From NCBI RefSeq assembly GCF_022206305.1, contig NZ_JAKOIW010000022.1, positions 17,608 through 81,607 of the forward strand: 64,000 nucleotides of DNA, in the 5' to 3' direction. Origin of the DNA: Gordonia sp. 'Campus'. GTDB taxonomy: Bacteria; Actinomycetota; Actinomycetes; Mycobacteriales; Mycobacteriaceae. Made by a program: the position numbers and the translations under genes. A model generated the notes under the pieces. It was given only the letters and a program-made list of their open reading frames with translations, did no database searches and was not told the origin of the DNA. This document shows, one piece after another, positions 31,946-41,487 of this stretch; positions within the stretch are counted from its first letter, which is position 1, and each line of letters opens with the position of its first letter.

Positions 31946-32707
31946 ATGACCATGCACGTCATTTCAGAACAGATGCTCGACGGCGGCGTGCTCGAGCACG
32001 AGTTCACCCTCGACGACTTCTCCGGCATCCTGTGGACGCCGCCGGAGGCCTCGTCATCCACGCCGGTGCCACTCATCCTCATCGGCCAGCCCGGCGGGTT
32101 CGGCATTCGACGGATGTATCCCCGGCTGCTGGCGCGGGCGCTCGGCGCCGCGGCGCACGGATTCGCCGCGGTCTCGATCGAGTCGCCCGGCGCGGGCGGC
32201 CGCACACCGTTGCCCGGTGCGGATCAGGCCCGGGCGGACCTCCGCAGTGCGATCACCGCGGGCCGTCGGCCGAGCGGGGACGTCATCGACCGGCTGATAC
32301 TGCCCCTCGTCGATCAGGCGGTTCCCGAGTGGCAGCTGGCTCTCGACGAGGTCCTCGACCGCCCCGAGATCGGCGAGAAGGTCGGATTCTCGGGTGGCGT
32401 GATCGCGGTCGGCACACGCCTCGCCGCGATCGACTCACGGATCGCCGCAGCCGGGCTCTTCGCGGGCAGTTACGTGCCGCGCTTGACGATGGAAGAGGCG
32501 CGCCGGATCACCATCCCGGTGCATGTTCTTCTCCAGTGGGATGACGAGGGGAACGATCGGGCAATGGCACTCGATCTTTTCGACGCGTTCGCATCCACCG
32601 AGAAGACGCTCCACGCGAACATGGGTGGCCACACAGGTGTTCCACAGTTCGCGGGAGAGGATGCCGGCCGATTCTTCGCCCGCCATCTCGGCTCGGACGT
32701 CGGCTGA
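31946..32707 (+). CDS. Alpha/beta hydrolase, dienelactone-hydrolase-like
   Basis: A 253-residue hydrolase-fold protein with PLILIGQPGGFGIRRMYPRLLARALGAAAHGFAAVSIESPGAGG, KVGFSGGVIAVGTRLAAI around the nucleophile-elbow position, DDEGNDRAMALDLFDAF, and a late histidine in NMGGHTGVP. The elbow reads GFSGG, giving a serine nucleophile. Substrate unknown. Start ATG 31946 follows GAAAGG; a second ATG six bases on is possible. It is preceded by a small ORF and hairpin, and converges on the DUF3349 gene. Confidence 0.72.
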   Translation: MTMHVISEQMLDGGVLEHEFTLDDFSGILWTPPEASSSTPVPLILIGQPGGFGIRRMYPRLLARALGAAAHGFAAVSIESPGAGGRTPLPGADQARADLRSAITAGRRPSGDVIDRLILPLVDQAVPEWQLALDEVLDRPEIGEKVGFSGGVIAVGTRLAAIDSRIAAAGLFAGSYVPRLTMEEARRITIPVHVLLQWDDEGNDRAMALDLFDAFASTEKTLHANMGGHTGVPQFAGEDAGRFFARHLGSDVG

Positions 32708-32741
32708 GAGGCCGTTCCTGTCCCGGCCGGTCGGTCTGTGC

Positions 32742-32759
32742 TCTGAGCCGCGGCTCAGA
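32742..32759. terminator. 18-bp palindrome between convergent genes, possible terminator
   Basis: TCTGAGCCGCGGCTCAGA is perfectly self-complementary and can fold as a 7-bp stem with a CGCG loop. It lies between the convergent hydrolase and DUF3349 genes. Confidence 0.5.
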
Positions 32760-32761
32760 TC

Positions 32762-33100
32762 TCAGTCCGGCGGGCCCGGACGGAGCGGCTCGTCGTCGAA
32801 CGGCCAGCCCGAGGCCTCGAGATGCCGGCGGACGCGGTCGATGTCGTCCTCGTGCGGGAGGTCCTGGGTGATCGCGGTGATCTTCACCGCGGCATCGATC
32901 TTCGAGATCGGCTCCACGGGCGGTGGTCGGCTGCCCTGCTCGCTGATGAGGTCGGCGGAAACGCTGCGCGCCTCCTCCTCGCTCAACTGCCGCCGCAACA
33001 GTGCGAACAACGGCACGAAATCCTCCTGCGGCACACCGTTGGGGTAACCGGCGCGTAGCCAGTCCACCACCCGTTTCAAGAACTGAAGGCGCTCGACCAC
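32762..33100 (-). CDS. DUF3349 family protein (Rv0543c-like)
   Basis: A 112-residue cytoplasmic protein with the DUF3349 pattern VVDWLRAGYPNGVPQEDFVPLFALLRRQLSEEE...DLISEQG...ITAITQDLPHEDDIDRVRRHLEASGWP. The family is confined to actinobacteria and has no known activity. It is the last gene of a Pit transporter-small membrane protein-DUF3349 operon, the same order as Rv0545c-Rv0544c-Rv0543c as I recall, which suggests a link to phosphate uptake. Confidence 0.85.
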   Translation of the reverse strand: MVERLQFLKRVVDWLRAGYPNGVPQEDFVPLFALLRRQLSEEEARSVSADLISEQGSRPPPVEPISKIDAAVKITAITQDLPHEDDIDRVRRHLEASGWPFDDEPLRPGPPD

Positions 33101-33107
33101 TCAGCGC

Positions 33108-33389
33108 CTACTTGTAGCCGAAGGGGAAGATCTTGATGTCGAGGTAGTAGTAGATCGTCTGACGCGTGATCCACAGCAGGGCGGTGACGATCACGAGCGC
33201 GACGACGGCAAAGATCGCGTAACCGAGCGCGCGCATCGCCGGGTTCCCGGTCGAGATGGTGCCGTCGGCGCCGACTCCGCTCGATCCCTTCGCGTGGCAC
33301 CGCAGTCCGACGGCGAACAGTGCGGGCAGCCCGGCGCCGAGGAGTAGGCCCACGAGCAAGACCTTGGTGATCGATTCGACGATGTCCAT
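33108..33389 (-). CDS. Small membrane protein of the Pit operon (Rv0544c-like)
   Basis: A 93-residue protein from ATG 33389 (MDIVESITKVLLVGLLL) with two hydrophobic segments, about residues 8-27 and 52-72, separated by a polar loop (CHAKGSSGVGADG). The ribosome site is GAAAGGAC. It is seven bases upstream of the DUF3349 gene and 37 bases after pit. Function unknown; position suggests an accessory subunit of the phosphate transporter. Confidence 0.8.
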   Translation of the reverse strand: MDIVESITKVLLVGLLLGAGLPALFAVGLRCHAKGSSGVGADGTISTGNPAMRALGYAIFAVVALVIVTALLWITRQTIYYYLDIKIFPFGYK

Positions 33390-33426
33390 CGGTGTGCGAA
33401 GTCCTTTCGGGATGCGTCGGGGGTCG

Positions 33427-34677
33427 TCAGGCGACGGGGGCGCTGGGCGACGAGGTGGGCTCGACCCCATCCGCCGGGATGATCGAACCCGTCGACTCGT
33501 CCCACTCGGCGTTGACGTTGGTCGAGTCGATCTTGTTCTGCTGTGCACGCCAGTACATGTAGCCCGACGCGGCGATCAGCACGACGAAGATGGCGATCGC
33601 GCCGGCGACATCGCCCAGCAGATGCGCCAGGTAATAGCAGAGGGCGCCGACCAGGCCGGCCGCCGGCAGGGTGGTGAGCCAGGCGACGGCCATCCGGGCG
33701 GCCACCGACCAGCGCACCTGGGCGCCCTTCTTGCCGACACCCGAGCCGAGGATCGATCCGGTGGCGACCTGGGTGGTCGACAGCGCCATGCCGGCAGCGC
33801 TCGACGTGAGAATGATTGCCGCGGACGACGCCTCGGCGGCCATGCCCTGGGGTGAGCTGATCTCCACCAGACCCTTGCCCAGCGTCCGGATGATGCGCCA
33901 GCCGCCGAGGTACGTGCCGATCGCGATGGCCGCGGCGCAGGAGAAGACCACCCAGAACGGCAGGCCGTGGCTCACCGTCGATGCGTCGAGGTGGCCGGTC
34001 ACGATCAGTGCCATCGCGATGACGCCCATGGTCTTCTGCGCGTCACCGGTGCCGTGTGCCAGCGAGACCAGCGACGCACTGGCGATCTGGCCGTACCGGA
34101 AACCGGCCTCCTTGCGGCTCTCCTCGATCCGCCGGGTGATCGCGAAGATCATCCAGGTTCCGCACGCGGCCACGATGCACGCGATGACCGGAGCGAACAG
34201 CGCCGGCACGATGATCTTCGAGAACACGCCGTGCCAGTTGATGCCGGAGAGTCCGATCGCGGCGATGCCGGAACCGATGAGCCCGCCGAACAGGGCGTGC
34301 GACGAGGACGACGGCAGCCCGAACAGCCAGGTGAAGAGGTTCCACAGGATGCCGCCGATGAGGCCGGCGAAGATGATCAGCAGCGCGGTCGTCGGGGTGA
34401 GACCGGCGACGATGTCGCCCTTGTCGTCCCCGGATGTCTGCTGGATGTTCAGGACGTCCTTGGTGATGGTGGCGGCAACCTCCACCGAGAGGAATGCGCC
34501 GACCAGGTTGAGCACGGCCGAGATGCCGACGGCCACCTTCGGTTTGAGGGCCCCGGTGGCGATCGAGGTGGCCATCGCGTTACCGGTGTCGTGAAACCCG
34601 TTGGTGAAGTCGAATCCGAGTGCCGTGATCACCAGCAGCACGAGAATCAGCATCTCTCCGGTCATGGAGATAATCAT
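33427..34677 (-). CDS. pitA: Low-affinity inorganic phosphate transporter (Pit family)
   Basis: A 416-residue PiT permease that imports phosphate, usually as a metal-phosphate complex with protons. It carries both copies of the duplicated signature: FDFTNGFHDTGNAMATSIATGAL near the N-terminus and SLAHGTGDAQKTMGVI in the second half, plus GLPSSSSHALFGGLIG. About ten membrane segments can be traced. The start may be ATG 34677 or ATG 34662 (MTGEMLILVLL). It is first in the operon with the small membrane protein and DUF3349 gene. Confidence 0.92.
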   Translation of the reverse strand: MIISMTGEMLILVLLVITALGFDFTNGFHDTGNAMATSIATGALKPKVAVGISAVLNLVGAFLSVEVAATITKDVLNIQQTSGDDKGDIVAGLTPTTALLIIFAGLIGGILWNLFTWLFGLPSSSSHALFGGLIGSGIAAIGLSGINWHGVFSKIIVPALFAPVIACIVAACGTWMIFAITRRIEESRKEAGFRYGQIASASLVSLAHGTGDAQKTMGVIAMALIVTGHLDASTVSHGLPFWVVFSCAAAIAIGTYLGGWRIIRTLGKGLVEISSPQGMAAEASSAAIILTSSAAGMALSTTQVATGSILGSGVGKKGAQVRWSVAARMAVAWLTTLPAAGLVGALCYYLAHLLGDVAGAIAIFVVLIAASGYMYWRAQQNKIDSTNVNAEWDESTGSIIPADGVEPTSSPSAPVA

Positions 34678-34767
34678 GCGGCCTGACCAGCCGATTCACC
34701 TAAGCATCGAGTGTCGGGAATGCCCGTTTCATCTTGGTGCTTTGCCGGGGAGGCGCGATCTGTTCAT

Positions 34768-35142
34768 CTAGAGTTCATCGAAGCCCGGCGAGATCGGATG
34801 GCCGACAACCACTCCGAGCGCGCCTTCGGCGAACCGGGTCACCGGACCCACGGCCGCCTCGAGGGCCTCGTCGTAGCCGTCGCGTGCCCGTCCCCAGAGT
34901 CGGGCGTCGGCTGTCGACTCCGCCGGCGTCACCCCGATCAGCGCGATGAGCTCGCCCGTCGTCGGAACACAGATCGCCCAGACGAAGCGCGTCTCTGTCT
35001 CCCAGCCGGCCTCGGCAGCGCTGACGTACCCCGCCGGGTCGGTGACCCCGAGATGAGACAACGCCGGGACGTCGGTGATCCGCTCGTCCGCACGAAGCGC
35101 ACGCAGATACCACGTCCCGGCGTTGATCTCGACTGGTTGCAT
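34768..35142 (-). CDS. Small GNAT-like or unknown protein
   Basis: A 124-residue protein from ATG 35142 (MQPVEINAGTWYLRALRADERI). The N-terminal WYLRALRADERITDVPAL and the later RFVWAICVPTTGELIALIGVTP resemble the first strands of GNAT acetyltransferases, but the acetyl-CoA-binding motif is not evident, so it may be a truncated or different fold. It stands alone between pitA and accA3. The upstream gap contains a short repeat-like segment (35161-35200). Confidence 0.45.
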   Translation of the reverse strand: MQPVEINAGTWYLRALRADERITDVPALSHLGVTDPAGYVSAAEAGWETETRFVWAICVPTTGELIALIGVTPAESTADARLWGRARDGYDEALEAAVGPVTRFAEGALGVVVGHPISPGFDEL

Positions 35143-35210
35143 CGTTGTGTTGTCTGCCCGCCCGTCGAGGCTCGTCGCTTGCGCTCCTCGCACCTCGGGG
35201 GCAGAACGGG

Positions 35211-37010
35211 TTACTTCAGCTCGAGCAGCACGGTGCCCTGGGTGACGGCCGCGCCGGCCTCGATGGTGAGTCCCGTGACCACGCCGTCCTTGTGCGCGGT
35301 GACCGGGTTCTCCATCTTCATCGCCTCGAGGACGACGACCAGATCGCCGGCAGCGACCTCCTGGCCCTCCTCGACGGCGACCTTGACGACGGTGCCCTGC
35401 ATCGGTGCGGCCACGGCGTCACCGGAAGCTGCTGCGCCGCCACCCTTCTTGCGCGAACGTGCCTTCGGCTTCTTGCGGACGACACCGTTGGCCGAGCCGC
35501 CGCCACCGAGGGCGAGGTCACCGGGCAGCGACACCTCGACACGACGGCCGCCGACCTCGACGACGACGTTCTGACGCGGTGCCGCGTCGTCCTCTTCGAT
35601 GGCCTCACCGGCGGTGTACGGCTCGATCGGGTTGTCCCAATCGGTCTCGATCCACTTGGTGTAGATGTCGAACTTCTCGCCGTCGCCGATGAAGGCCGGG
35701 TTCGAGACGATGTGCCGGTGGAACGGCAGGACCGTCGCCAGGCCCTCGACCTGGAACTCCGCGAGCGCGCGGCGCGACCGCTCGAGAGCCTGCTCCCGGG
35801 TCTCGCCGGTGACGATCAGCTTGGCCAGCATCGAGTCGAACTGGCCGCCGATGACGTCGCCCTCGACGACGCCGGAGTCGACGCGGACGCCCGGGCCGGT
35901 CGGCTCCTTGTACACCGAGATGGGCCCGGGGGCGGGCAGGAAGTTGCGGCCGGCGTCCTCACCGTTGATGCGGAACTCGAAGGAGTGACCGCGCGGGGTG
36001 GGATCCTCGGAGATCTCCAGCTTCTCGCCGTTGGCGATGCGGAACTGCTGGCGCACGAGGTCGATGCCGGCGGTCTCCTCGGTGACCGGGTGCTCGACCT
36101 GCAGGCGGGTGTTGACCTCGAGGAAGGAGACCAGGCCGTCGCTGCCGACCAGGAACTCGACCGTGCCGGCGCCGTAGTACCCGGCTTCGCGGCAGATCGC
36201 CTTGGCGGACTCGTGGATCTTGGTGCGCTGCTCGGTGGTGAGGAACGGCGCCGGGGCCTCCTCGACGAGCTTCTGGAATCGACGCTGCAGCGAGCAGTCG
36301 CGCGTGCCGGCGACGATCACGTTGCCGTGCTGGTCGGCGATGACCTGGGCCTCGACGTGCCGGGCCTTGTCGAGGTAGCGCTCCACGAAGCACTCGCCGC
36401 GGCCGAAGGCCGCGACGGCCTCGCGGGTGGCCGACTCGAACAGGTGCGGGATCTCCTCGATGGTGTACGCGACCTTCATGCCGCGACCGCCGCCGCCGAA
36501 TGCCGCCTTGATGGCGACCGGAACGCCGTGCTCCTTCGCGAAGGCGACGACCTCGTCGGCGTCCTTGACCGGGTCCTTGGTGCCGGGGGCCATCGGTGCG
36601 TCGGCCTTGAGCGCGATGTGGCGCGCGGTGACCTTGTCGCCCAGGTCGCGGATCGACTGCGGTGACGGTCCGATCCAGATCAGGCCGGCGTCGATGACCG
36701 CCTGCGCGAAGTCGCCGTTCTCGGAGAGGAAGCCGTAGCCCGGGTGGATCGCGTCGGCGCCGGACTTCTTGGCCGCGTCGAGGATCTTGTCGAACACCAG
36801 GTACGACTCCGCCGAGGTCTGGCCGCCCAGGGCGAAGGCCTCGTCGGCGAGCTTGACGAACTGTGCGTTCGCGTCGGGCTCGGCGTAGACGGCGACGCTC
36901 GTGAGGCCCGCATCCCGGGCGGCACGGATCACGCGGACGGCGATTTCACCGCGGTTGGCGATGAGGACCTTGCTGATTGCGGACGGTGTGTTCGCAGAGG
37001 TACTGGGCAC
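35211..37010 (-). CDS. accA3: Acyl-CoA carboxylase alpha subunit (biotin carboxylase + BCCP), AccA3
   Basis: This 599-residue subunit carboxylates its own biotin for acetyl-, propionyl- and long-chain acyl-CoA carboxylase complexes, supplying malonyl-CoA and the carboxylated acyl chain for mycolic acid condensation. Biotin carboxylase domain: [55 protein letters not shown]-terminal carrier domain has LEAMKMEN with biotin lysine K565. A Lys/Arg-rich linker ([12 protein letters not shown]) precedes the carrier. Beta and epsilon partners AccD5/AccE5 and ligase BirA lie at 42158-45005. Confidence 0.96.
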   Translation of the reverse strand: MPSTSANTPSAISKVLIANRGEIAVRVIRAARDAGLTSVAVYAEPDANAQFVKLADEAFALGGQTSAESYLVFDKILDAAKKSGADAIHPGYGFLSENGDFAQAVIDAGLIWIGPSPQSIRDLGDKVTARHIALKADAPMAPGTKDPVKDADEVVAFAKEHGVPVAIKAAFGGGGRGMKVAYTIEEIPHLFESATREAVAAFGRGECFVERYLDKARHVEAQVIADQHGNVIVAGTRDCSLQRRFQKLVEEAPAPFLTTEQRTKIHESAKAICREAGYYGAGTVEFLVGSDGLVSFLEVNTRLQVEHPVTEETAGIDLVRQQFRIANGEKLEISEDPTPRGHSFEFRINGEDAGRNFLPAPGPISVYKEPTGPGVRVDSGVVEGDVIGGQFDSMLAKLIVTGETREQALERSRRALAEFQVEGLATVLPFHRHIVSNPAFIGDGEKFDIYTKWIETDWDNPIEPYTAGEAIEEDDAAPRQNVVVEVGGRRVEVSLPGDLALGGGGSANGVVRKKPKARSRKKGGGAAASGDAVAAPMQGTVVKVAVEEGQEVAAGDLVVVLEAMKMENPVTAHKDGVVTGLTIEAGAAVTQGTVLLELK

Positions 37011-37188
37011 TTGTTCTCCTGGGCCTTACTCGTACTCAGGTGCTCACGACGCGGGTGGCGCGCGCACACGATTGTCGGACAACGGTCAAGTCAGGGGGAC
37101 GCCTTCGTCGGCCGGGATGCGGACGGTTCGGGCGCTGTGCGACACCGCCCGGGGGCGTGCGTCGCAACCTTCCGGGCAATACCCTAGC

Positions 37189-37210
37189 CCACCGAGCAAT
37201 CGTTCGGTGG
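37189..37210 (-). terminator. Hairpin after the PapA-like gene
   Basis: CCACCGA and TCGGTGG form a 7-bp stem with an 8-base loop, ten bases past the stop of the minus-strand acyltransferase gene and before accA3. It would separate the two transcripts. Confidence 0.5.
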
Positions 37211-37219
37211 CGCCGTGGG

Positions 37220-38809
37220 TCACATCGCCGCGGAGAATGTGCTCGCGTCACCGAGGCTGCGGACGAGTTCGGCGAAATCGTGCAGGTAGGCGTGCACGGG
37301 ACCGACCTGCGGGTCGATGTCCCACCCGTCCTCGGCATGGATCGGAGCGCCGCCAAATGTGACGTTTCCCTCATGTTGTGCCGTGTCGACCTCCGTCGGA
37401 GGGACGTCGGTCGCCGAGGTGGCGACCCCCAGATCGTGCGCGGGGGACTCGCGCGGGAAGCGCGCCGAATACCGCAGACCCGACGGCGTGCGGTTGATCC
37501 AGATGTAGACCTCGTGCGGGGAGTAGCTGTGGCTGCGGATGACCTTCGCCCGGCCCGCGTCGGCGGCGCCGGCACCCGGGGCATAGCGGGTGTCGATGAA
37601 CGAGATCACGAACCTGGGTCCGCCCTCGTGTCCGATGAGATCGGCCACCCGCAGGAACGGGAGCGACGATCCCTGACGGCCACGCTTGAGTACGGCCGTC
37701 GACCGTGCCACCGCCTGGTCGAAGGTGGGGGAGTCGGACATGTCGAGACAGAACGGTGCGACGCCGACGAACCAGCCGAGCGAGGTCAGCCACCGTGCGT
37801 CGTTGCGCGTGTGACGGGGCAGCACACAGCGGAACTCCGGGTCGCCGGTCATCCGGTGATGCACGACGGCGAACGCGGCCAGCACTCCTGCGGTGAGCGT
37901 TCCCCCCGCCTCCGAACACACCGCGGTGAACCGGTTCGCCGTCTCGTCGTCGGCGATGACGCCCCACAGTGATTCCTGAGGAGCGGGGGATTCCTGAGGA
38001 GCGGGGGGCTCCGGAGGAGCAGGGGATTCCTGAGGGACCGGGACGGACGAATCGTCGTCGGCGGGGTCCCGTGCGAGCAGACCGGGCATGCCACCCCGAC
38101 CGGTGCGGAGGAAGTCCGACCACACGCCAACGGCCGGGTGGTCTCCGCCGGTCTGATCGGCCTGGCGTCTCTCCTCCGCGCTGAAGTCGACGTAGCTGCC
38201 CACCTCCGGCAGGTTCGCGCTGCGATGCTCTCGCGCCGCGCGGTACATCGAGACGAGTTCCTGCTGCGCCATGATCAGCGAGTACCCGTCCACGAGTGAA
38301 TGATCGGCGGCGAAGAGCAGCGTGAAGGACCGCTCCCGCCCGACCGTCGCGAAGCGGTAAGCGGGCCAGTGCAGTGGTGCGGTCGCGCGGTCGAAGGAGC
38401 CGGCCAGCTGCTCGACGAGCGGACCGGACTGGGCGAACCACCCGATCCGACCCATCTTCAGTTTCACGGTGCCCGGCGCGGTCGTCAGCCGCTGCAGACC
38501 CGTGCCCTTGATGACGACGTGACTGCGGAGCACCTCATGACGATCGATCCACTGGGTCAGCACCGAACGGATCGCCGGGATCGACAGGGGCTCGTCGAAC
38601 TCGATGCTCAGGCCGAGCCACGACTCCCGTCCACCTTCACGCCGGGTGCGGAGCCGGTAGTCGAACGCCGACCGGAGGTGCTGCTCGTGGTTGTGGGAGG
38701 TCAACCGAGGGTCGAGATCCCAGTTGCCCAGCCCCCCGGCGACATACGGAGTCCACTCGACGAGACCGCCCGGGGCGATGGGTTCGTCGCGGATCTGGAT
38801 GAACTTCAT
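37220..38809 (-). CDS. PapA/condensation-type acyltransferase
   Basis: A 529-residue protein from ATG 38809 ([15 protein letters not shown]). It has the condensation-domain active site HxxxDG as HSLVDG (H170, D174, G175), with the upstream [11 protein letters not shown] and the second-half [18 protein letters not shown] and [11 protein letters not shown]. This matches polyketide-associated PapA acyltransferases and the acyltransferases that build trehalose esters. A proline-rich linker encoded by short repeats (37971-38037) divides the two halves. It overlaps the sufE-like gene by four bases. In M. tuberculosis no such gene lies between accA3 and Rv3284. The natural substrate is probably a lipid or glycolipid. 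Confidence 0.75.
   Translation of the reverse strand: MKFIQIRDEPIAPGGLVEWTPYVAGGLGNWDLDPRLTSHNHEQHLRSAFDYRLRTRREGGRESWLGLSIEFDEPLSIPAIRSVLTQWIDRHEVLRSHVVIKGTGLQRLTTAPGTVKLKMGRIGWFAQSGPLVEQLAGSFDRATAPLHWPAYRFATVGRERSFTLLFAADHSLVDGYSLIMAQQELVSMYRAAREHRSANLPEVGSYVDFSAEERRQADQTGGDHPAVGVWSDFLRTGRGGMPGLLARDPADDDSSVPVPQESPAPPEPPAPQESPAPQESLWGVIADDETANRFTAVCSEAGGTLTAGVLAAFAVVHHRMTGDPEFRCVLPRHTRNDARWLTSLGWFVGVAPFCLDMSDSPTFDQAVARSTAVLKRGRQGSSLPFLRVADLIGHEGGPRFVISFIDTRYAPGAGAADAGRAKVIRSHSYSPHEVYIWINRTPSGLRYSARFPRESPAHDLGVATSATDVPPTEVDTAQHEGNVTFGGAPIHAEDGWDIDPQVGPVHAYLHDFAELVRSLGDASTFSAAM
37971..38037. repeat. Short tandem repeats encoding a Pro/Glu/Ser linker
   Basis: Two exact 18-base copies of GATTCCTGAGGAGCGGGG (37971-38006) are followed by degenerate copies to about 38037. 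On the coding (minus) strand they give repeated PAPQES-type units in the linker of the acyltransferase. Confidence 0.75.
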
Positions 38810-39258
38810 GCTCCCGAGGTGTCGGATGCCTGGGTGTCGGGCGCCTGGGCGCGGACCTGCGCCTTGATCCGGCCGAGCATGCCCGCCATGCCGCGCAGCC
38901 GGAGCGGGCTGACGGCACTGCCGAGACCGAGGTCGTAGTAGAAGTCCGACGGGACGTCGAGGATCTCCTGCGCGGACGCGGTGTCGAGACCCTGGTGCAG
39001 GATCGCGGCGAACCCCCGGGTCGTCGGAGCCTCGCGCGGCGCGCTGAAGTACAGGCGCACCGACGACCGGTCGGTCGCGTCGACCGACAGGAAGACCGGC
39101 GACTGGCACTCGGGTACCGGTTCCATCGCGTCCTGCTCGAGATGCGCGGGCAGGTCGGGCAATTCGCCGGCGAACTCGAGCAGGAGGGTGATCTTGTCGG
39201 AGTCGCCGAGTGCGCCGAAGTCGTCGACGATCTCGGCCAGGGCTGGAGGCAGGCTCAT
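38806..39258 (-). CDS. SufE-like sulfur acceptor protein (Rv3284-like)
   Basis: A 150-residue SufE-family protein. SufE proteins accept persulfide from a cysteine desulfurase and pass it to Fe-S assembly. The acceptor cysteine is C51 in [10 protein letters not shown]; the family core [17 protein letters not shown] and [15 protein letters not shown] is clear. It is 13 bases after sseA on the same strand and overlaps the acyltransferase gene by four bases, so the three are co-transcribed. Pairing with the sulfurtransferase SseA suggests a shared sulphur-transfer role. Confidence 0.88.
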   Translation of the reverse strand: MSLPPALAEIVDDFGALGDSDKITLLLEFAGELPDLPAHLEQDAMEPVPECQSPVFLSVDATDRSSVRLYFSAPREAPTTRGFAAILHQGLDTASAQEILDVPSDFYYDLGLGSAVSPLRLRGMAGMLGRIKAQVRAQAPDTQASDTSGA

Positions 39259-39271
39259 CGTGCGTGCAGGC

Positions 39272-40168
39272 TCACTTGGCGCCGGGCGCGTCGCCCGGCT
39301 CGTCGCCGACCGCGATCGGCACGCGCACCGCGTTGCCCCACTCGGTCCACGAACCGTCGTAATTGCGCACGCTGCCGTGGCCCAGCAGGTGGGTCAGGAC
39401 GAACCAGGTGTGGCTCGACCGTTCGCCGATACGGCAGTACGCGATGGTGGGGGTCTGCGGGTCGAGACCGGCATAGATCTCGTCGAGCTCCGCCCGGCTG
39501 CGGAAACGACCGTCCGGCGCAGCGGATTTGGCCCACGGGATGGAGATCGCGGTGGGGATGTGTCCGCCCCGCAATGCACCTTCCTCCGGATAATCGGGCA
39601 TGTGCGTGCGCTCGCCGGTGTACTCCTGCGGCGAGCGGACGTCGACGAGGGGTTGGGTGCCGAGGGCCTCGAGAACCTGGGGTGCGAATGCGCGGATCTT
39701 GCTGTCGTCGCGCTCGACGACCGGGTAGTCCGACCGCGGGTAATCCGGGACGTCGAATGAGGTGTCCCGATCCTCGGCCATCCACGCGTCCCGACCGCCG
39801 TCGAGCAGGCGGACGTCCTCATGACCGAACAGCGTGAACACCCACAGGGCGTAGGCGGCCCACCAGTTGCTCTTGTCGCCGTAGATCACGACGGTGTCGT
39901 CGCGCTCGATTCCCTTGCTGCGCATGAGCTCTGCGAACTGCTCACCGTTGATGTAGTCGCGCGTGACCGGATCGTTGAGATGCAGGTGCCAGTCGATCTT
40001 CTGGGCGGTCGGGATGTGGCCGATGTCGTAGAGCAGCACGTCCTCGTCGGATTCGATGATCTTGAGTCCCTTGGCGCCCAGATGCGCCGACAGCCACTGC
40101 GTGGTCACCAGCCGTTCGGGGTGCGCGTATTCGGCGAAAGCCGGATTCGGGTCGGTCTCAACGCTCAC
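39272..40168 (-). CDS. sseA: Thiosulfate sulfurtransferase, two-domain rhodanese (SseA)
   Basis: A tandem-rhodanese enzyme of 298 residues from GTG 40168 ([21 protein letters not shown]). The inactive N-terminal domain contains [19 protein letters not shown]; the catalytic C-terminal domain has [12 protein letters not shown] and the active cysteine C245 in [11 protein letters not shown], with the typical [11 protein letters not shown] end. The start is set by a GGAG site nine bases upstream and by the 297-residue size of the M. tuberculosis homologue; the frame remains open to 40252. Synteny with accA3/SufE/maf supports the name. Confidence 0.9.
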   Translation of the reverse strand: MSVETDPNPAFAEYAHPERLVTTQWLSAHLGAKGLKIIESDEDVLLYDIGHIPTAQKIDWHLHLNDPVTRDYINGEQFAELMRSKGIERDDTVVIYGDKSNWWAAYALWVFTLFGHEDVRLLDGGRDAWMAEDRDTSFDVPDYPRSDYPVVERDDSKIRAFAPQVLEALGTQPLVDVRSPQEYTGERTHMPDYPEEGALRGGHIPTAISIPWAKSAAPDGRFRSRAELDEIYAGLDPQTPTIAYCRIGERSSHTWFVLTHLLGHGSVRNYDGSWTEWGNAVRVPIAVGDEPGDAPGAK

Positions 40169-40365
40169 GGTGCTCTCCAGCTCGCTGTTCGGACGTCTCG
40201 TCTGTCTCACTCGGACCGTCACCGGCCTCGCTGATAAAGGGTAGGGCATCACCGCCGAGTCCTCGTCGGTGCCGAGCGCCGACGACGTCCCGCCGGGCTG
40301 CCGGTGTGCTTCAGTCGGACGACAAACCGCAGGTGACAGGGGTGTTTGGCTGCTAGATTCCCGGA

Positions 40366-41352
40366 ATGATCGATCGACGTGGTCCCCGCCCGGTGCGCTG
40401 GGCGGTCGCCGTGGCCGCCGTGGTCACCCTGGCGTTCGCGAGCGGATGTTCCTTGATCCCCGGCGATGAGCAGGGTCCCGGACAGCGACCGTCGCCGTCG
40501 ACCACCCCGAGTGCGAGTTCCAGCCCGAGTGCGAGCACCACCGCGACGCCGGACGACGCCGACCCGTCACGGTGCCGGCCCGACGACTGCCCCGCGCTTC
40601 CGACGCCCACAACGGACCTGACGACGAGCGGAGTGACCCCGAGCAACGTCGACACCGCGGTTCCCGCCTACCTGACCACGCTGCTCGACGACCTCGACCA
40701 GACCTGGGGTGGGTGGTTCGACGAACTCGGCTGGTCCGACCCCGCCCCGGGTCGCGTGCTGATCGAATCCGGAAAGTCCTTCTCCACCGAATGCGTTGTG
40801 GGTGACGAGGATTCCGACCCGGTTCCGATCCCGTCCGACGAAGCCAATGCGTTCTTCTGCGGGGTGGACACCGAGCCGAACGGAGACGGGACCCCGACCG
40901 AGGGCAGCGTTGTGCTGCCGGTGGACACCTTTGCCGCCATCTGGGACGGCAACGTCTTCGGCGTGCCGTCGCCCATCGTCGGTGACTTCACCGCCGCGAT
41001 CGTCGTCGCCCACGAGTACGGCCACAACGTCGTGTTCCGGATGGCCGAACAGTTCGACATCCCCGACAGCCGACTCCCGAAGGGCAAGAACAGCGAACTG
41101 ATCGCGGATTGCCTCGCCGCCAACTGGGGAGCCACGGCTTACCAGCGAGACGCACTCGGGGCCAAGGAGATCCTGCAGGTCGCCAGTCTGCTGCCGATCA
41201 TCGGGGACACCGGCGGCGCCATGGGGCACGGATCGATCCGCGAACGGGCCACCGCGCTGACCGTCGGTCTCACCGGACCGCAGTTCAACCGGCAGGGACA
41301 ACCCGTGGACTGCATCGACCGGTACTGGCCGGAGTTCTTCGAGGTGGAGTGA
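40366..41352 (+). CDS. Secreted zinc metalloprotease lipoprotein (YpfJ-type neutral zinc metallopeptidase)
   Basis: A 328-residue lipoprotein with signal peptide and lipobox ASGC (lipidated C28), a long Ser/Thr/Pro linker (about 40-65), then a peptidase domain with HEYGH (H216, E217, H220) and a downstream [14 protein letters not shown] carrying the likely third zinc ligand. These features fit the putative neutral zinc metallopeptidase family. It would act outside the membrane on unknown proteins or peptidoglycan-associated substrates. It is divergent from sseA with 197 bases between them. Confidence 0.82.
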   Translation: MIDRRGPRPVRWAVAVAAVVTLAFASGCSLIPGDEQGPGQRPSPSTTPSASSSPSASTTATPDDADPSRCRPDDCPALPTPTTDLTTSGVTPSNVDTAVPAYLTTLLDDLDQTWGGWFDELGWSDPAPGRVLIESGKSFSTECVVGDEDSDPVPIPSDEANAFFCGVDTEPNGDGTPTEGSVVLPVDTFAAIWDGNVFGVPSPIVGDFTAAIVVAHEYGHNVVFRMAEQFDIPDSRLPKGKNSELIADCLAANWGATAYQRDALGAKEILQVASLLPIIGDTGGAMGHGSIRERATALTVGLTGPQFNRQGQPVDCIDRYWPEFFEVE

Positions 41353-41380
41353 CCCTTCGAGGCTCGCTCCGCTCGCACCT

Positions 41381-41487
41381 CAGGGAGCGGTTGAGCAGGC
41401 CGGGCTCAGGGAGTGGTTGAGCAGGGCCGGGCTCAGGGAACGGTTGAGCAGGGCTGGGCTCAGGGAGCGGTTGAACGGGGTTGGGCT
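41381..41487. repeat. Four tandem 26-27-base repeats before maf
   Basis: Four imperfect copies (41381-41406, 41407-41433, 41434-41460, 41461-41487) follow the pattern CAGGGAGCGGTTGAGCAGGG plus CCGGGCT. They are preceded by GGCTCGCTCCGCTCGCACCT (41362-41381) and reach the last base of the maf coding region. This resembles short repeats I recall from intergenic regions of Gordonia. Confidence 0.85.

Noticed and set aside
35145..36665. 506-residue open frame opposite accA3
   Set aside because: It is the complement of a well-supported biotin carboxylase gene, without its own motifs or ribosome site.
37971..38037. CRISPR-like or mobile-element repeat
   Set aside because: The repeats are in frame inside the acyltransferase gene and encode a Pro/Glu/Ser linker.
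41381..41487. CRISPR array
   Set aside because: The units are contiguous with no unique spacers, and no cas gene is near.
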